A stretch of DNA of 64,000 nucleotides from an uncultured Tropicimonas sp. (GTDB lineage Bacteria; Pseudomonadota; Alphaproteobacteria; Rhodobacterales; Rhodobacteraceae). This document shows positions 44,298 through 53,101 of the stretch, in pieces (within the stretch, counting starts at the first letter, position 1; every line of letters begins with the position of its first letter). The translations under genes were made by a program, and so were the position numbers. The stretch is taken from assembly GCA_947497945.1 (NCBI GenBank), contig CANMIP010000005.1, positions 1 through 64,000 of the forward strand, read 5' to 3'. The notes beneath the pieces were generated by a model. That model was not told where the DNA came from and did no database searches. It worked only from the letters and a program-made list of their open reading frames with translations.

Positions 44298-46055
44298 ATG
44301 AGCGAGACGGGCGAGAGCGGCTACCAGGTCCTGGCGCGGAAATACCGCCCCAATACCTTCGCGGATCTTGTAGGCCAGGATGCGATGGTGCGGACGCTGA
44401 AAAACGCGTTCGCTGCCGATCGGATCGCGCAGGCCTTCATCATGACCGGCATTCGCGGAACTGGGAAGACCTCAACCGCGCGGATCATTGCCAAGGGGAT
44501 GAACTGCATCGGCCCGGATGGCGGCGGCGGACCGACCACCGAGCCCTGTGGGCAGTGCGAGCATTGCGTTTCCATCGCCGAGGGGCGCCATGTCGATGTG
44601 CTGGAGATGGACGCCGCCTCCAACACCGGCATCGACGATATCCGCAGCCAGGTTCTGGACTCGGTCGCCTATGCGCCCTCTTCGGCGCGGTTCAAGGTCT
44701 ATATCATCGACGAGGTCCACATGCTCTCCAAGAGCGCGTTCAACGCGCTGCTGAAGACGCTGGAGGAGCCGCCGGCGCATGTGAAATTCATCTTTGCCAC
44801 CACCGAGATCCGCAAGGTGCCGGTCACCGTGCTCTCCCGCTGCCAGCGTTTCGACCTGCGCCGGATCGAGCCGGAGGAGATGATCGCCATGTTGCATCGG
44901 ATCGCCGATGCCGAGGCAGGCGAGATCTCCGAAGAGGCGCTGGCGCTTCTGGTGCGCGCCTCCGAGGGATCGGCGCGTGACGCGACCTCGCTTCTGGATC
45001 AGGCGCTGAGCCAAGGTGTCGGCGAGACGACGGCCGACAATGTGCGCGCCATGCTCGGCCTGGCCGATCGCGGGCGGGTGCTGGACCTTTTCGAGATGGT
45101 TCTGAAAGGCGATGCGGCCGGCGCGCTGACCGAGCTGTCCGCGCAATATGCCGATGGCGCCGACCCGATGGCCGTGCTGCGGGATCTGGCAGAGGTCTGC
45201 CACTGGGTCTCGGTCATCAAGATCACGCCGGAAGCCGCCGAAGATCCGACCGTGCCGCCAGACGAGCGGGATCGCGGGCGGGTGATGGCGGAAGCGCTGG
45301 TGATGCCGGTGCTGACCCGGATGTGGCAGATGCTGCTCAAGGCGCTCGATGAGGTCAGCCAGGCGCCCAACGCGATGATGGCCGCCGAGATGGCGATCAT
45401 CCGCCTGACCCATGTCTCCGAGCTGCCGACGCCAGGGGACCTTGTTCGCCAGATGAAGAACGCGCCGCCGCCTGCGCCGGGCGCGCCGGCAGGGCCGGAG
45501 GGCGGGATGCGACAGGATTCCGGGGCTCCGGTTGGCCAGGCCGCGCCGCCGATATCCGCGCCGATGGGGACATCCGGCGGTCCGGTGGCCGCATTGCAGA
45601 CCGCGCCGGCGATGGCACTGGCACAGTTTGCCAGTTTCGACCATGTGATCGAACTGATCGCCGCCCATCGCGACATTGCGCTTCAGATCGAGGTCGAACG
45701 AACGCTGCGGCTTGCGAAATACTCCCCCGGTCGGATCGAGTTCGAACCGACGCCCAATGCGGCGCCCGATTTCGCCCAACGGCTTGGCGCGGCCCTGCAA
45801 CGCTGGACGTCGACCCGATGGGCCGTGATTGTTGTCAGCGAGGGCGGCGCTCCGACCATCGCCGAAGCCCGGAACGCCGCCACGCGTGCACTGGAAGAGG
45901 AAGCGATGGCACATCCGCTGGTCCAGGCGGTGCTGGAGAGTTTCCCGCAGGCGCGCATCGCCGAAATCCGGACGCAGGCAGAGATCGCGGCCGAAGCGGC
46001 GGTCGAGGCATTGCCGGAAGTCGAGGACGAGTGGGATCCTTTCGAGGAGACGTGA
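44298..46055 (+). CDS. dnaX: DNA polymerase III subunit gamma/tau
   Basis: This 585-aa AAA+ clamp-loader subunit has Walker A GIRGTGKTSTAR, a zinc-module cysteine cluster (GMNCIG...CGQCEHC at residues ~75-100), sensor/Walker B region YIIDEVHMLSKSAFNALLKT (split), and SRC motif LSRCQRFDLR. A proline/alanine-rich linker (about residues 390-440) leads to the tau-type C-terminal domain. The start at 44298 (MSETG) is preceded by GAGG; an earlier TTG/ATG reading adds nine residues. It marks the end of the housekeeping section before the EPS locus. Confidence 0.96.
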   Translation: MSETGESGYQVLARKYRPNTFADLVGQDAMVRTLKNAFAADRIAQAFIMTGIRGTGKTSTARIIAKGMNCIGPDGGGGPTTEPCGQCEHCVSIAEGRHVDVLEMDAASNTGIDDIRSQVLDSVAYAPSSARFKVYIIDEVHMLSKSAFNALLKTLEEPPAHVKFIFATTEIRKVPVTVLSRCQRFDLRRIEPEEMIAMLHRIADAEAGEISEEALALLVRASEGSARDATSLLDQALSQGVGETTADNVRAMLGLADRGRVLDLFEMVLKGDAAGALTELSAQYADGADPMAVLRDLAEVCHWVSVIKITPEAAEDPTVPPDERDRGRVMAEALVMPVLTRMWQMLLKALDEVSQAPNAMMAAEMAIIRLTHVSELPTPGDLVRQMKNAPPPAPGAPAGPEGGMRQDSGAPVGQAAPPISAPMGTSGGPVAALQTAPAMALAQFASFDHVIELIAAHRDIALQIEVERTLRLAKYSPGRIEFEPTPNAAPDFAQRLGAALQRWTSTRWAVIVVSEGGAPTIAEARNAATRALEEEAMAHPLVQAVLESFPQARIAEIRTQAEIAAEAAVEALPEVEDEWDPFEET

Positions 46056-46062
46056 GGCGGCA

Positions 46063-47076
46063 ATGCGGATCGGCTTCGGGATCTTTGCCCATAACGAGGC
46101 GCGGGACCTGCCGCGCTTGCTGGATGACATTCGCGCGCAGGATATCCTGACCGACCCGGCCATCGATTTCGAACTTCACCTTCTGGCCAATGGCTGCACG
46201 GATGACACAGTTCAGGTCGCCCGCTCCCATCCGCTCGCAAGCCGGCTCGGGGCTGCTTTTGTCCTTCATGACCTCGCCGAGGGCGGCAAGAGCCGGACCT
46301 GGAATCGCTATGTCCATGATTTTACAACCGATTGCGACATGCTCGGCTTTCTCGATGCCGATATCCGGCTGCCCGATCCCGGCCTGTTCTCCGGCCTGGC
46401 CCAGTCGCTTGCTGCCCGGCCGGAGCTTCTCGCCTTTGTCAGCCGTCCGGTCGCCGATGCGGCAGGGGCCAGGACGCCGATTGCGCGGGCGATCCTGCGC
46501 GGCGGGGGCAGTTCGGATGACTGGCGGCACGCGATCTGCGGACAATGCTACCTGTTGCGATCCGAGGTGGCGCGCGGCATCCATTTGCCGATCGGGCTTC
46601 CGGTCGAGGACGGGTTCCTGCGGGCGATGCTGCTGACCGACTGCATGGAGCGCGCAGAGGGTCCGATGGTGATCGATGGCGACCCGTCTCTCGCGCATCT
46701 CTTCGAGCCGGATCGCAGCTTGCCCGGGTTCTTGCGCCACCAGGAACGGATTGTCGTCGGCAGCGCGGTAAACGCCGCCCTTTTCGCGGTGCTCGACGAG
46801 GCGCCGCCCGGTGAACGTGGTCAAATCCTGGCCCGGGCGGCCTCCGATCCGGGCTGGATTCCGGCGCGGTTGCAGGAGCGTCTGCCGGATCGGCGTTTTG
46901 GCTGGGTCCCCTGGCATTTCCTGTTCAAGCGCTCGAAACGGATCCTCACCGGTGTGCGTTCGTCGCGCGACCTGCCGCGCGTGCTGCGGGTTCCTGCCTA
47001 TTTCTTGCTCGACCTTATCGTTTTCTTAAGGTCCCAGATGCGATTAGCGAGAGGGATCGGAACGGATTTCTGGTGA
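46063..47076 (+). CDS. Glycosyltransferase family 2
   Basis: This 337-aa enzyme has a GT-A fold. FGIFAHNEARDLPRLL begins the nucleotide-binding part, the metal-binding DxD appears as LDADIRLPD, and EDGFLRAMLL follows as the likely acceptor/base region. The C-terminal ~60 residues hold a hydrophobic, basic stretch that may associate with the membrane. It starts 7 bases after dnaX on the same strand and is the first gene of the polysaccharide region. The sugar transferred is unknown. Confidence 0.85.
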   Translation: MRIGFGIFAHNEARDLPRLLDDIRAQDILTDPAIDFELHLLANGCTDDTVQVARSHPLASRLGAAFVLHDLAEGGKSRTWNRYVHDFTTDCDMLGFLDADIRLPDPGLFSGLAQSLAARPELLAFVSRPVADAAGARTPIARAILRGGGSSDDWRHAICGQCYLLRSEVARGIHLPIGLPVEDGFLRAMLLTDCMERAEGPMVIDGDPSLAHLFEPDRSLPGFLRHQERIVVGSAVNAALFAVLDEAPPGERGQILARAASDPGWIPARLQERLPDRRFGWVPWHFLFKRSKRILTGVRSSRDLPRVLRVPAYFLLDLIVFLRSQMRLARGIGTDFW

Positions 47077-47131
47077 TCCGGTTCGTTTTTTTGCGGCGCA
47101 GAAGGCGTCGGAAGGCTTCGAAGGTGAGCGC

Positions 47132-48085
47132 GTGGAGCTGTTCTATTGCAGATTGCCCAGGGGGAATTTCGGGGATGACCTGAATCTCTGGCTCTGGGAT
47201 GCGATCCTGCCCGGGTGGCAGGGGCTCGGACAGGCAGGCGAGACGCTCTTCGGGGTCGGGACCCTCCTGAGCGAGGGCAACCTTCAGAAGTTCTCGCGTC
47301 CGCTCGTTCTCGGGAGCGGCACGGGATATGGCGCCCCGCCTTCCGCGGACAGTCTTTCCCGCTGCGATATCCGGGCGGTGCGCGGCCCGCTCACGGCCCG
47401 ACGCCTCGGCCTTCCCGAGACGGTCCTGATGCTGGATCCGGCGATGCTTTCTCCGGATGTCCTGCACTTGCCCGTCCCGTCACAAACAGGGCATCGGCCG
47501 ATCTTCGTTCCCCATCACACGACGGCTGCGCTGTCCCTGCGCTGGCACCAGCTCTGCGACGATGCAGGACTCGATTTCGTCAGCCCCGAAGGGGACTCAC
47601 GGGAGGTGATTGCCCGCATCTCCCAGGCGGATTTCGTCCTCGCGGAGTCGATGCATGCCGCGATCCTGGCGGATGCGTTCCGCGTTCCCTGGATCGCTGT
47701 CCGGCTGAGCGACTCCTTCAATCAGTTCAAATGGAACGACTGGACGCTGTCGCTTGGGGTGGATGTTGCCGCAGCGGATCTCTTGCGGCGCTACCGTTGG
47801 CTGTTTCGGCAAAGGCCTGCACAGCCCGAGGACCGGAACGCGGCTGGACCGGAACGCACGCCTCTCGTTGGAGAAACGCCGGTCGTCGCGCCGCCGAGCG
47901 GGGACGCGCGCAAGAGGCTCAAGCGTTTGCTGGAGAGATTTCGGCCCCTGGTCGAGCGCCAGATTTGCGCCGCCCTGCGGCGGGCAAAAACCCTTCCGAT
48001 GCATCTGTCCGACGCGACAATGCTTGCAAAGAGAAAGGCGCAGTTCCGGGCTGAAATCGAGCGGGTGCGCTGTGATCTCTCTTGA
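47132..48085 (+). CDS. Polysaccharide pyruvyl transferase family protein
   Basis: This 317-aa protein matches the PS_pyruv_trans family that adds pyruvate ketals to exopolysaccharide sugars. RGNFGDDLNLWLWDAILP is the N-terminal signature, and FVLAESMHAAILADAFRVPW is the C-terminal signature with its SMHAAI block. The start is GTG with AAGG upstream. The last ~70 residues are basic and may be a tail. It overlaps the downstream exosortase gene by 14 nt, so pyruvylation and exosortase functions are co-expressed. Confidence 0.86.
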   Translation: MELFYCRLPRGNFGDDLNLWLWDAILPGWQGLGQAGETLFGVGTLLSEGNLQKFSRPLVLGSGTGYGAPPSADSLSRCDIRAVRGPLTARRLGLPETVLMLDPAMLSPDVLHLPVPSQTGHRPIFVPHHTTAALSLRWHQLCDDAGLDFVSPEGDSREVIARISQADFVLAESMHAAILADAFRVPWIAVRLSDSFNQFKWNDWTLSLGVDVAAADLLRRYRWLFRQRPAQPEDRNAAGPERTPLVGETPVVAPPSGDARKRLKRLLERFRPLVERQICAALRRAKTLPMHLSDATMLAKRKAQFRAEIERVRCDLS

Positions 48086-49682
48086 CGCACAGTGCAGACC
48101 GCCCCGCTACGATGCGGCGACCGGGCGGAACCTGCCGCTCGGGGCGGGTCTCCTGCTCCTCGCGCTTTTCTCTGCGGGGTGGTTCCTGTTGCCGGGGCTG
48201 CAAGCGCTGTTTCATGCCTGGAAGACGCCGGAATACAGCCACGGCCCCCTGATCCCGATCCTCTCCCTTGTTCTCTTTCTTCGGCATATCAAGCTCTCGC
48301 CGGCGGGCTCAGGCGCGCCTGGCCTGGCCTGGCCTGGCCTCGCCATCACCCTGCTTGCCTTGCTGCTCGGTCTTGTCGGACGGTTGGCGAGGATCGACGA
48401 GATCGTGGCCTATGCGCTGATCTTGTGGATTGGCGGCACGCTTCTTGTCATCTGTGGGTGGCAGCGCGGCCGACAGTTCTGGCCTTCCATCCTGCATCTT
48501 GTCTTCATGCTGCCCTTGCCGGGTCTGTTTTATTACAAGCTCTCCGCCGCCCTGCAGCTGATTTCTTCGGAGCTTGGTGTCGCGATGCTGCGCCTGGGGG
48601 GGATCTCTGTCTTTCTCGATGGCAATATCATTGACCTCGGGAGCCTCCAGCTTCATGTGGCGGAGGCCTGTTCGGGGCTTCGGTATCTCTTTCCGATCCT
48701 CAGTTTTTCCTACGTCTTCACCATCCTGCACAATGGCCCGGTCTGGCAGCGGGTGCTCCTGCTGATGGCCGCGGCCCCTATCACCATCGTCCTGAACGCG
48801 CTGCGCATCGCTGCGGCCGGTGCTTTCGTGCAGATGCGTGGTGTCGTTCCAGCCGAAGGATTCCTGCATTTCTTCGAGGGCTGGGTCATCTTCCTGGCGT
48901 CGGTGATGTTACTGATGCTGCTTGCCGGCCTGCTGTCCCGAATCCAGCCTGCCAGCGGCGAGCCGTCGCCTCCATCCGGACCGGACGGTCGCAACTCAGT
49001 GGCGCAGCTTGCCCGACTGCGCAGTCTGCCAGCGCGACCAGCGCTCGTGCTCGCGGTCTTCCTGCCCCTGATCGCGACAGGGCTGCTCTCGGCACTCCCG
49101 CATTCCGGCGCAGGGAATGTCGAGCGCTCTCCCTTTGCCCTTTTTCCGGACCGGCTCGGTTCCTGGCAAGCTGGTCCGCCGGAGCGGCTTCCGGCCGAGA
49201 TCCAGGGGACACTCGGGGCGGATGATTATCACAAGGTGGTGCTGACACAGGCGGAGGCGGCACCGGTGCGGCTCTTCACTGCATGGTACGCCGATCAATC
49301 CGCTGGCGGTGTACATTCGCCCGAAATATGCCTTCCTGGAGCAGGTTGGGAGATCGCAGCTCTTAAACGGATCGACATTTCCGAGCGAACCGGATCGCCA
49401 GATGCTTTTCGGATCAATCGCGCCGTGATCCAGAAAGGGAACGTTCGCCAGATGGTCTTTTACTGGTTCGATCAGAGGGGACGAAAGGTCGCCTGGGACT
49501 TCGTCGCCAAGGCCTGGCTTCTGGTTGATGGCGTGCGATCTGGCCGGACCGATGGGGCCCTGGTCGAACTGACAACGCCGATCCTGCCGGGCGAAGGTGA
49601 AGCTGCGGCTGAGGCGCGACTCCTGTCGGTTGTCAGCAGGCTTGTTCCGGTCCTGCCGCGATTTGTGCCGATCGGGGACTAG
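48072..49682 (+). CDS. xrtD: Exosortase, VPLPA-CTERM type (XrtD-like) with EpsI domain
   Basis: This 536-aa protein has about eight transmembrane helices and a C-terminal EpsI domain. Catalytic residues are Cys200 (AEACSGLRYL), Arg245 (LNALRIA) and His266 (EGFLHFFEGW). The C-terminal domain has GGVHSPEICLPGAGW as in EpsI. In Rhodobacterales, exosortases of this build sort VPLPA-CTERM proteins; one such protein is at 693-1343. GTG at 48072 is the best start and overlaps the previous gene. The remainder of the EPS locus lies downstream, as expected for exosortase loci. Confidence 0.88.
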   Translation: MISLDAQCRPPRYDAATGRNLPLGAGLLLLALFSAGWFLLPGLQALFHAWKTPEYSHGPLIPILSLVLFLRHIKLSPAGSGAPGLAWPGLAITLLALLLGLVGRLARIDEIVAYALILWIGGTLLVICGWQRGRQFWPSILHLVFMLPLPGLFYYKLSAALQLISSELGVAMLRLGGISVFLDGNIIDLGSLQLHVAEACSGLRYLFPILSFSYVFTILHNGPVWQRVLLLMAAAPITIVLNALRIAAAGAFVQMRGVVPAEGFLHFFEGWVIFLASVMLLMLLAGLLSRIQPASGEPSPPSGPDGRNSVAQLARLRSLPARPALVLAVFLPLIATGLLSALPHSGAGNVERSPFALFPDRLGSWQAGPPERLPAEIQGTLGADDYHKVVLTQAEAAPVRLFTAWYADQSAGGVHSPEICLPGAGWEIAALKRIDISERTGSPDAFRINRAVIQKGNVRQMVFYWFDQRGRKVAWDFVAKAWLLVDGVRSGRTDGALVELTTPILPGEGEAAAEARLLSVVSRLVPVLPRFVPIGD

Positions 49683-49760
49683 GCGGTGGCGGAAGATGGC
49701 GTCAGGCAGGAACAGGTCGGCGATGCGGTGGAGACGACGCCTGATCTACCGGACCAGGTC

Positions 49761-50552
49761 CGGTTCCGGCTGGGACTTGAACCCGGGGCGCCGCCTTGTG
49801 CTCTCCGTCCACAACACATTCTGGCCGATGGGAGATCGGCCGGCCAGCTTCAAGGACATCGCCCGGTCGGGCCTGCTGGGACGGCGGGCCTGTGCGCTTG
49901 ACGGTGCGATCGAGGCGTCGGAGGAGAATGTGCTCGCCAACTTGCGCGCATCACCTTCGGGCGCCGCCACGCGGCCGTTCAGCTTCCGCAGATCCCGGGA
50001 CGGTGCGCGCTGTGTCCACGAGCGCACGCGGCGACTGATCTATCTCGGCAGGATCGAACAGAACAAGGGCATATTCCCGCTTCTGGTGGCCTTCGAGGAA
50101 TTGTCCGGGCGCTTTCTGGAGCTGAGATCGCGCCTGGCCGGCTCAGGCGGAGCGGCTGCTCGGCTGGAGAGCAGAGTGGCGGAACAGGCACCGGGGCGCG
50201 TCCAATATCTGGGGCCGCTCGATGCGGCGGGTGTGTATCGGGAGCTCGACGCGGCGGACATGCTTGCCTGCCCGACCTGGCGAGGCTTCCCAAAGGCTTC
50301 GCGGTGGTCGGGTTCGAAGCGGCGACGCATGGCGATCCGTCCCTGGTCAGTTCCGTTGTGCCTTCTGCCGAGCCCTTGGGGGCGGCATGCGCGGATGACA
50401 CCGCGTCGCTGATCAGCGTCCTCAAGTCGATTCTGGAGGATTCGGACATCTATGCAGGTCTATATGCCGCAACGGAGGATGTCAGGGCCTTGGTTACGGA
50501 CAGGTCCCGTTCCTTGGGCAGCATGCTGGGCAAGGTCCTGGCGGGGCTGTAG
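49761..50552 (+). pseudogene. Glycosyltransferase family 4, truncated and frameshifted
   Basis: The first reading frame encodes LVLSVHNTFWPMGDRP, RRLIYLGRIEQNKGIFPLL, RVQYLGPLDAAGVYRELD and ADMLACPTW, which are typical GT4 pieces. The usual continuation, LPKGFAVVGFEAATHG, is in a different frame from about 50283, so a frameshift lies near 50281-50285. The N-terminal donor-independent part before LVLSVHN is also missing. No single frame gives a complete enzyme. A sequencing error could explain the frameshift but not the missing N-terminus. Confidence 0.75.
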
Positions 50553-50567
50553 GCGGCGGTTCCGACA

Positions 50568-51959
50568 TCATGGCAGAAGCGCCAGGATCGCCTCCCGGTG
50601 CCAGGCGCAGGTCGCAAGGGCCGCGAGCAGGCCGAGCGACGTGATCCCGAAATCCTGAAGCGGGTCCCAGGCCCGGTAGCGGCGCGCATAGGCCATGCGC
50701 AAGGGGGCCGCGAGCAGGCAGGCAAGGCCGGGTGCAAGGATGGCCCCGGCAATTCCGAAGCTGTGAATGCCAAGGATCAGGAATCCTGTCTGCAAGACGG
50801 CTGTCAGCACTTGCGAGATCAGAACCCTCCGGGAATCTCCCATGGCGAGCAGCATTGGCCCTGTCGTGGTGAGAGTAATCAGGGGGACGAGCGAGAGGGA
50901 AAACAGTGTGATCATCGGGCCGGCGGCGGCGTAGCGGGCATCATATAGCAGGTTGACCAGCAGGGGGCCAAAGGCCGAAAGCAGCAGGGCGGTCGTGACC
51001 ATTGCGACGGCGAGCAGACGACGGGCCCGGAAAATCCGGGCGCGGTTGGCCGGGCTCTCATCGAGGGGCTGAAGGCGGTAGAGCGGAAAGATGATCTTTG
51101 TTTGCAGCGATGAGGCGAAGTTGCGGGGCATCGTCGCCATGAAGAAGCCGATATTGTAGATCCCGAGCTCCGCCATGGAGACATGCAACCCGAGAATGGC
51201 GCGGTCGCTCTGGGCGACGATGAAGCCGGCGGCGGTGCTCAGGAAGATGTACTTGCCGAAATGGAAGAGGCTGCCGAGGGCTTCTCTTTCGATCCGGAAG
51301 CGGTTGCGCGCGTCGGGGAGAAGTCGCCAATGTGCCGCGAGCCCGGCAACGACGCGAAGATTGGCGGCGATGACCAGCGCCCAGACCGATTGCAGATACC
51401 AGGCAAGGAGGCACGCGGCGAGGATCTGGAGGGAGAATGTCCCGAGGCTGATAAGGGTCAGGCGGCCAAGCTGCAGATGGCGATTGGCGGAGTGCACCGC
51501 GGTTGGGGTGAAGCCGTGGAGAAAGAGGCTCAACCCCATCCAGGGGAGCATTTCGGCCAGCAGCGGCGCATCGTAAAGTCGCGCGACGGGGCCTGCGACA
51601 AGGAAGGTGATGCCCCAGAGAAGCGCACCGCGCAGGATCTGGACGCTCCAGGCCGTGTCGAGAAAAGCCGGATCGTCCCCCCGCCTGTTCTGGATGATCG
51701 CGCTCTGGACGCCGGCATCGGAGAACATCTGCAATCCGGTCAGGAAGACCTGGACGATGGCCATGAGTCCGAAGGCTTCCGGGAAGAGAAGGCGTGTCAG
51801 CAGGAGGTTGGAGGCCAGCCGCAGCATCTGGTTGCCGCCAAAATCGAGCGCTGCCCAGAGCGTACCGCGCCGAGTGCGGGCGGCGATATCGGAGCCGGTG
51901 AATTTTCGCGCAAGCCTCTTCACGGGCAGGACCTTCTGGCGGCGGGGCTCCATCTGCAT
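50568..51959 (-). CDS. Oligosaccharide flippase family protein (Wzx-like)
   Basis: This 463-aa integral membrane protein has about twelve to fourteen hydrophobic helices. The N-terminal GTLWAALDFGGNQMLRLASNL and LLFPEAFGLMAIVQVFLTGLQ (split) and the DAGVQSAIIQN motif are typical of the Polysacc_synt/MATE-like lipid-linked oligosaccharide flippases. It would move repeat units across the inner membrane to the Wzy polymerase at 60431-61969. It is transcribed opposite to its neighbours, convergent with the broken glycosyltransferase. Confidence 0.88.
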   Translation of the reverse strand: MQMEPRRQKVLPVKRLARKFTGSDIAARTRRGTLWAALDFGGNQMLRLASNLLLTRLLFPEAFGLMAIVQVFLTGLQMFSDAGVQSAIIQNRRGDDPAFLDTAWSVQILRGALLWGITFLVAGPVARLYDAPLLAEMLPWMGLSLFLHGFTPTAVHSANRHLQLGRLTLISLGTFSLQILAACLLAWYLQSVWALVIAANLRVVAGLAAHWRLLPDARNRFRIEREALGSLFHFGKYIFLSTAAGFIVAQSDRAILGLHVSMAELGIYNIGFFMATMPRNFASSLQTKIIFPLYRLQPLDESPANRARIFRARRLLAVAMVTTALLLSAFGPLLVNLLYDARYAAAGPMITLFSLSLVPLITLTTTGPMLLAMGDSRRVLISQVLTAVLQTGFLILGIHSFGIAGAILAPGLACLLAAPLRMAYARRYRAWDPLQDFGITSLGLLAALATCAWHREAILALLP

Positions 51960-52108
51960 GCGTCACGGCGGGCAGGCTGGCAAGCCGGGCGGGGTCTTGG
52001 GCCGCCAGTGTCGATCCCGGGCAACAGGATGGAGATCTGGCACCTGTGCTCCGGCCGGTGCTAGACAGGCGGTCGACCGGGACGACCGGTGGAAAGGCAG
52101 GCAGAGCA

Positions 52109-53101
52109 ATGCATATCCCGGATTTCTTCATTGTCGGCGCGGCAAAGGCCGGGACCACGTCGCTGACGTCACAGCTGAAGGCCTGTCCTTCGATCTTCAT
52201 GACGACACCGAAGGAGCCGGAGTTTTTCGCCCGGGACGACAGGTTCGCGCTGGGGCCAGACTGGTATTCCGCGCTCTATGCCGCGGCCGGTCCGGAGCAG
52301 ATCACCGGGGAGAGCTCGACGATCCACTCACTCGTGCCGCATTTTCCCCACGCGGCGCGCCGGATTGCGGAAGCTGCGCCGGATGCGCGGATCATCTACA
52401 TGCTGCGTCATCCCGTGGCCCGCAGCTATTCGATGTATCAGGAGGTCCTGAAGCATTATCAGAATGACAGCCGTCGAGGGCGGGTCAATCGTAGCTTCGA
52501 GGAATTCCTGTTTCCGGAGGATTTCCCGAACAGAGCGCCGCGCGATGCGGTTTTCGCACGGTTCGATGCGCATTTGCCGGATACACCCGGGCTGCTCCTG
52601 GACGGGAGCGACTATTCCCTTCAGGCGGCCGAATACCTGGCGCATTTCCCGCGCGAGTCGATCCGGTTCATCCTGTTCGAGGATTATGTGAAGGCGCGGC
52701 GACAGTATCTCGAGGATGTTCTGGTCTTTCTCGGGCTGGATCCGGCGGAGGCCCGGGATGGCCTGGAACATGAAGCCCGCAACACCTCTCTGGACCATTT
52801 CGAGAGAACGGCGCAGGACCAGCAGCTTTCGGATTTCAAATCCCGTTTCGTGCCGCGCTGGTTGAACGATGCGCTGCCGGCCCCGATACGTGCGCGGCTC
52901 CGGAAGGCGGTCTTGTCGGCCAACCGTGCCCGTGGCGTGGCGGCCGAGTTGCCGCAACCGATGTTGCCGGAGACCCGTGACTGGCTGACCCGGCATTTCG
53001 CGCCGCGCTACTCGGAAATCGAGCAGTTGACCGGGCTGGATCTCGCGCCCTGGCGGCAGATCGATGCCCGATGGTGGCAAGAGCGGGGGTGTGCCCCCTA
53101 G
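52109..53101 (+). CDS. Sulfotransferase domain protein
   Basis: This 330-aa enzyme transfers sulfate from PAPS to a sugar or related acceptor. The 5'-phosphosulfate loop is GAAKAGTTSLTSQL, and the 3'-phosphate-binding Arg/Ser is in YMLRHPVARSYSMYQ. A later TPGLLLDGSDYSLQAAEYL matches the acceptor-side region. The ATG at 52109 is preceded by weak GGCAG. Its stop codon interleaves with that of the convergent glycosyltransferase gene. It indicates that the exported glycan may be sulfated. Confidence 0.88.
   Translation: MHIPDFFIVGAAKAGTTSLTSQLKACPSIFMTTPKEPEFFARDDRFALGPDWYSALYAAAGPEQITGESSTIHSLVPHFPHAARRIAEAAPDARIIYMLRHPVARSYSMYQEVLKHYQNDSRRGRVNRSFEEFLFPEDFPNRAPRDAVFARFDAHLPDTPGLLLDGSDYSLQAAEYLAHFPRESIRFILFEDYVKARRQYLEDVLVFLGLDPAEARDGLEHEARNTSLDHFERTAQDQQLSDFKSRFVPRWLNDALPAPIRARLRKAVLSANRARGVAAELPQPMLPETRDWLTRHFAPRYSEIEQLTGLDLAPWRQIDARWWQERGCAP

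Noticed and set aside
48886-49263. Antisense open frames within the XrtD-like gene
   Set aside because: They are shadows of the exosortase coding sequence with no support of their own.
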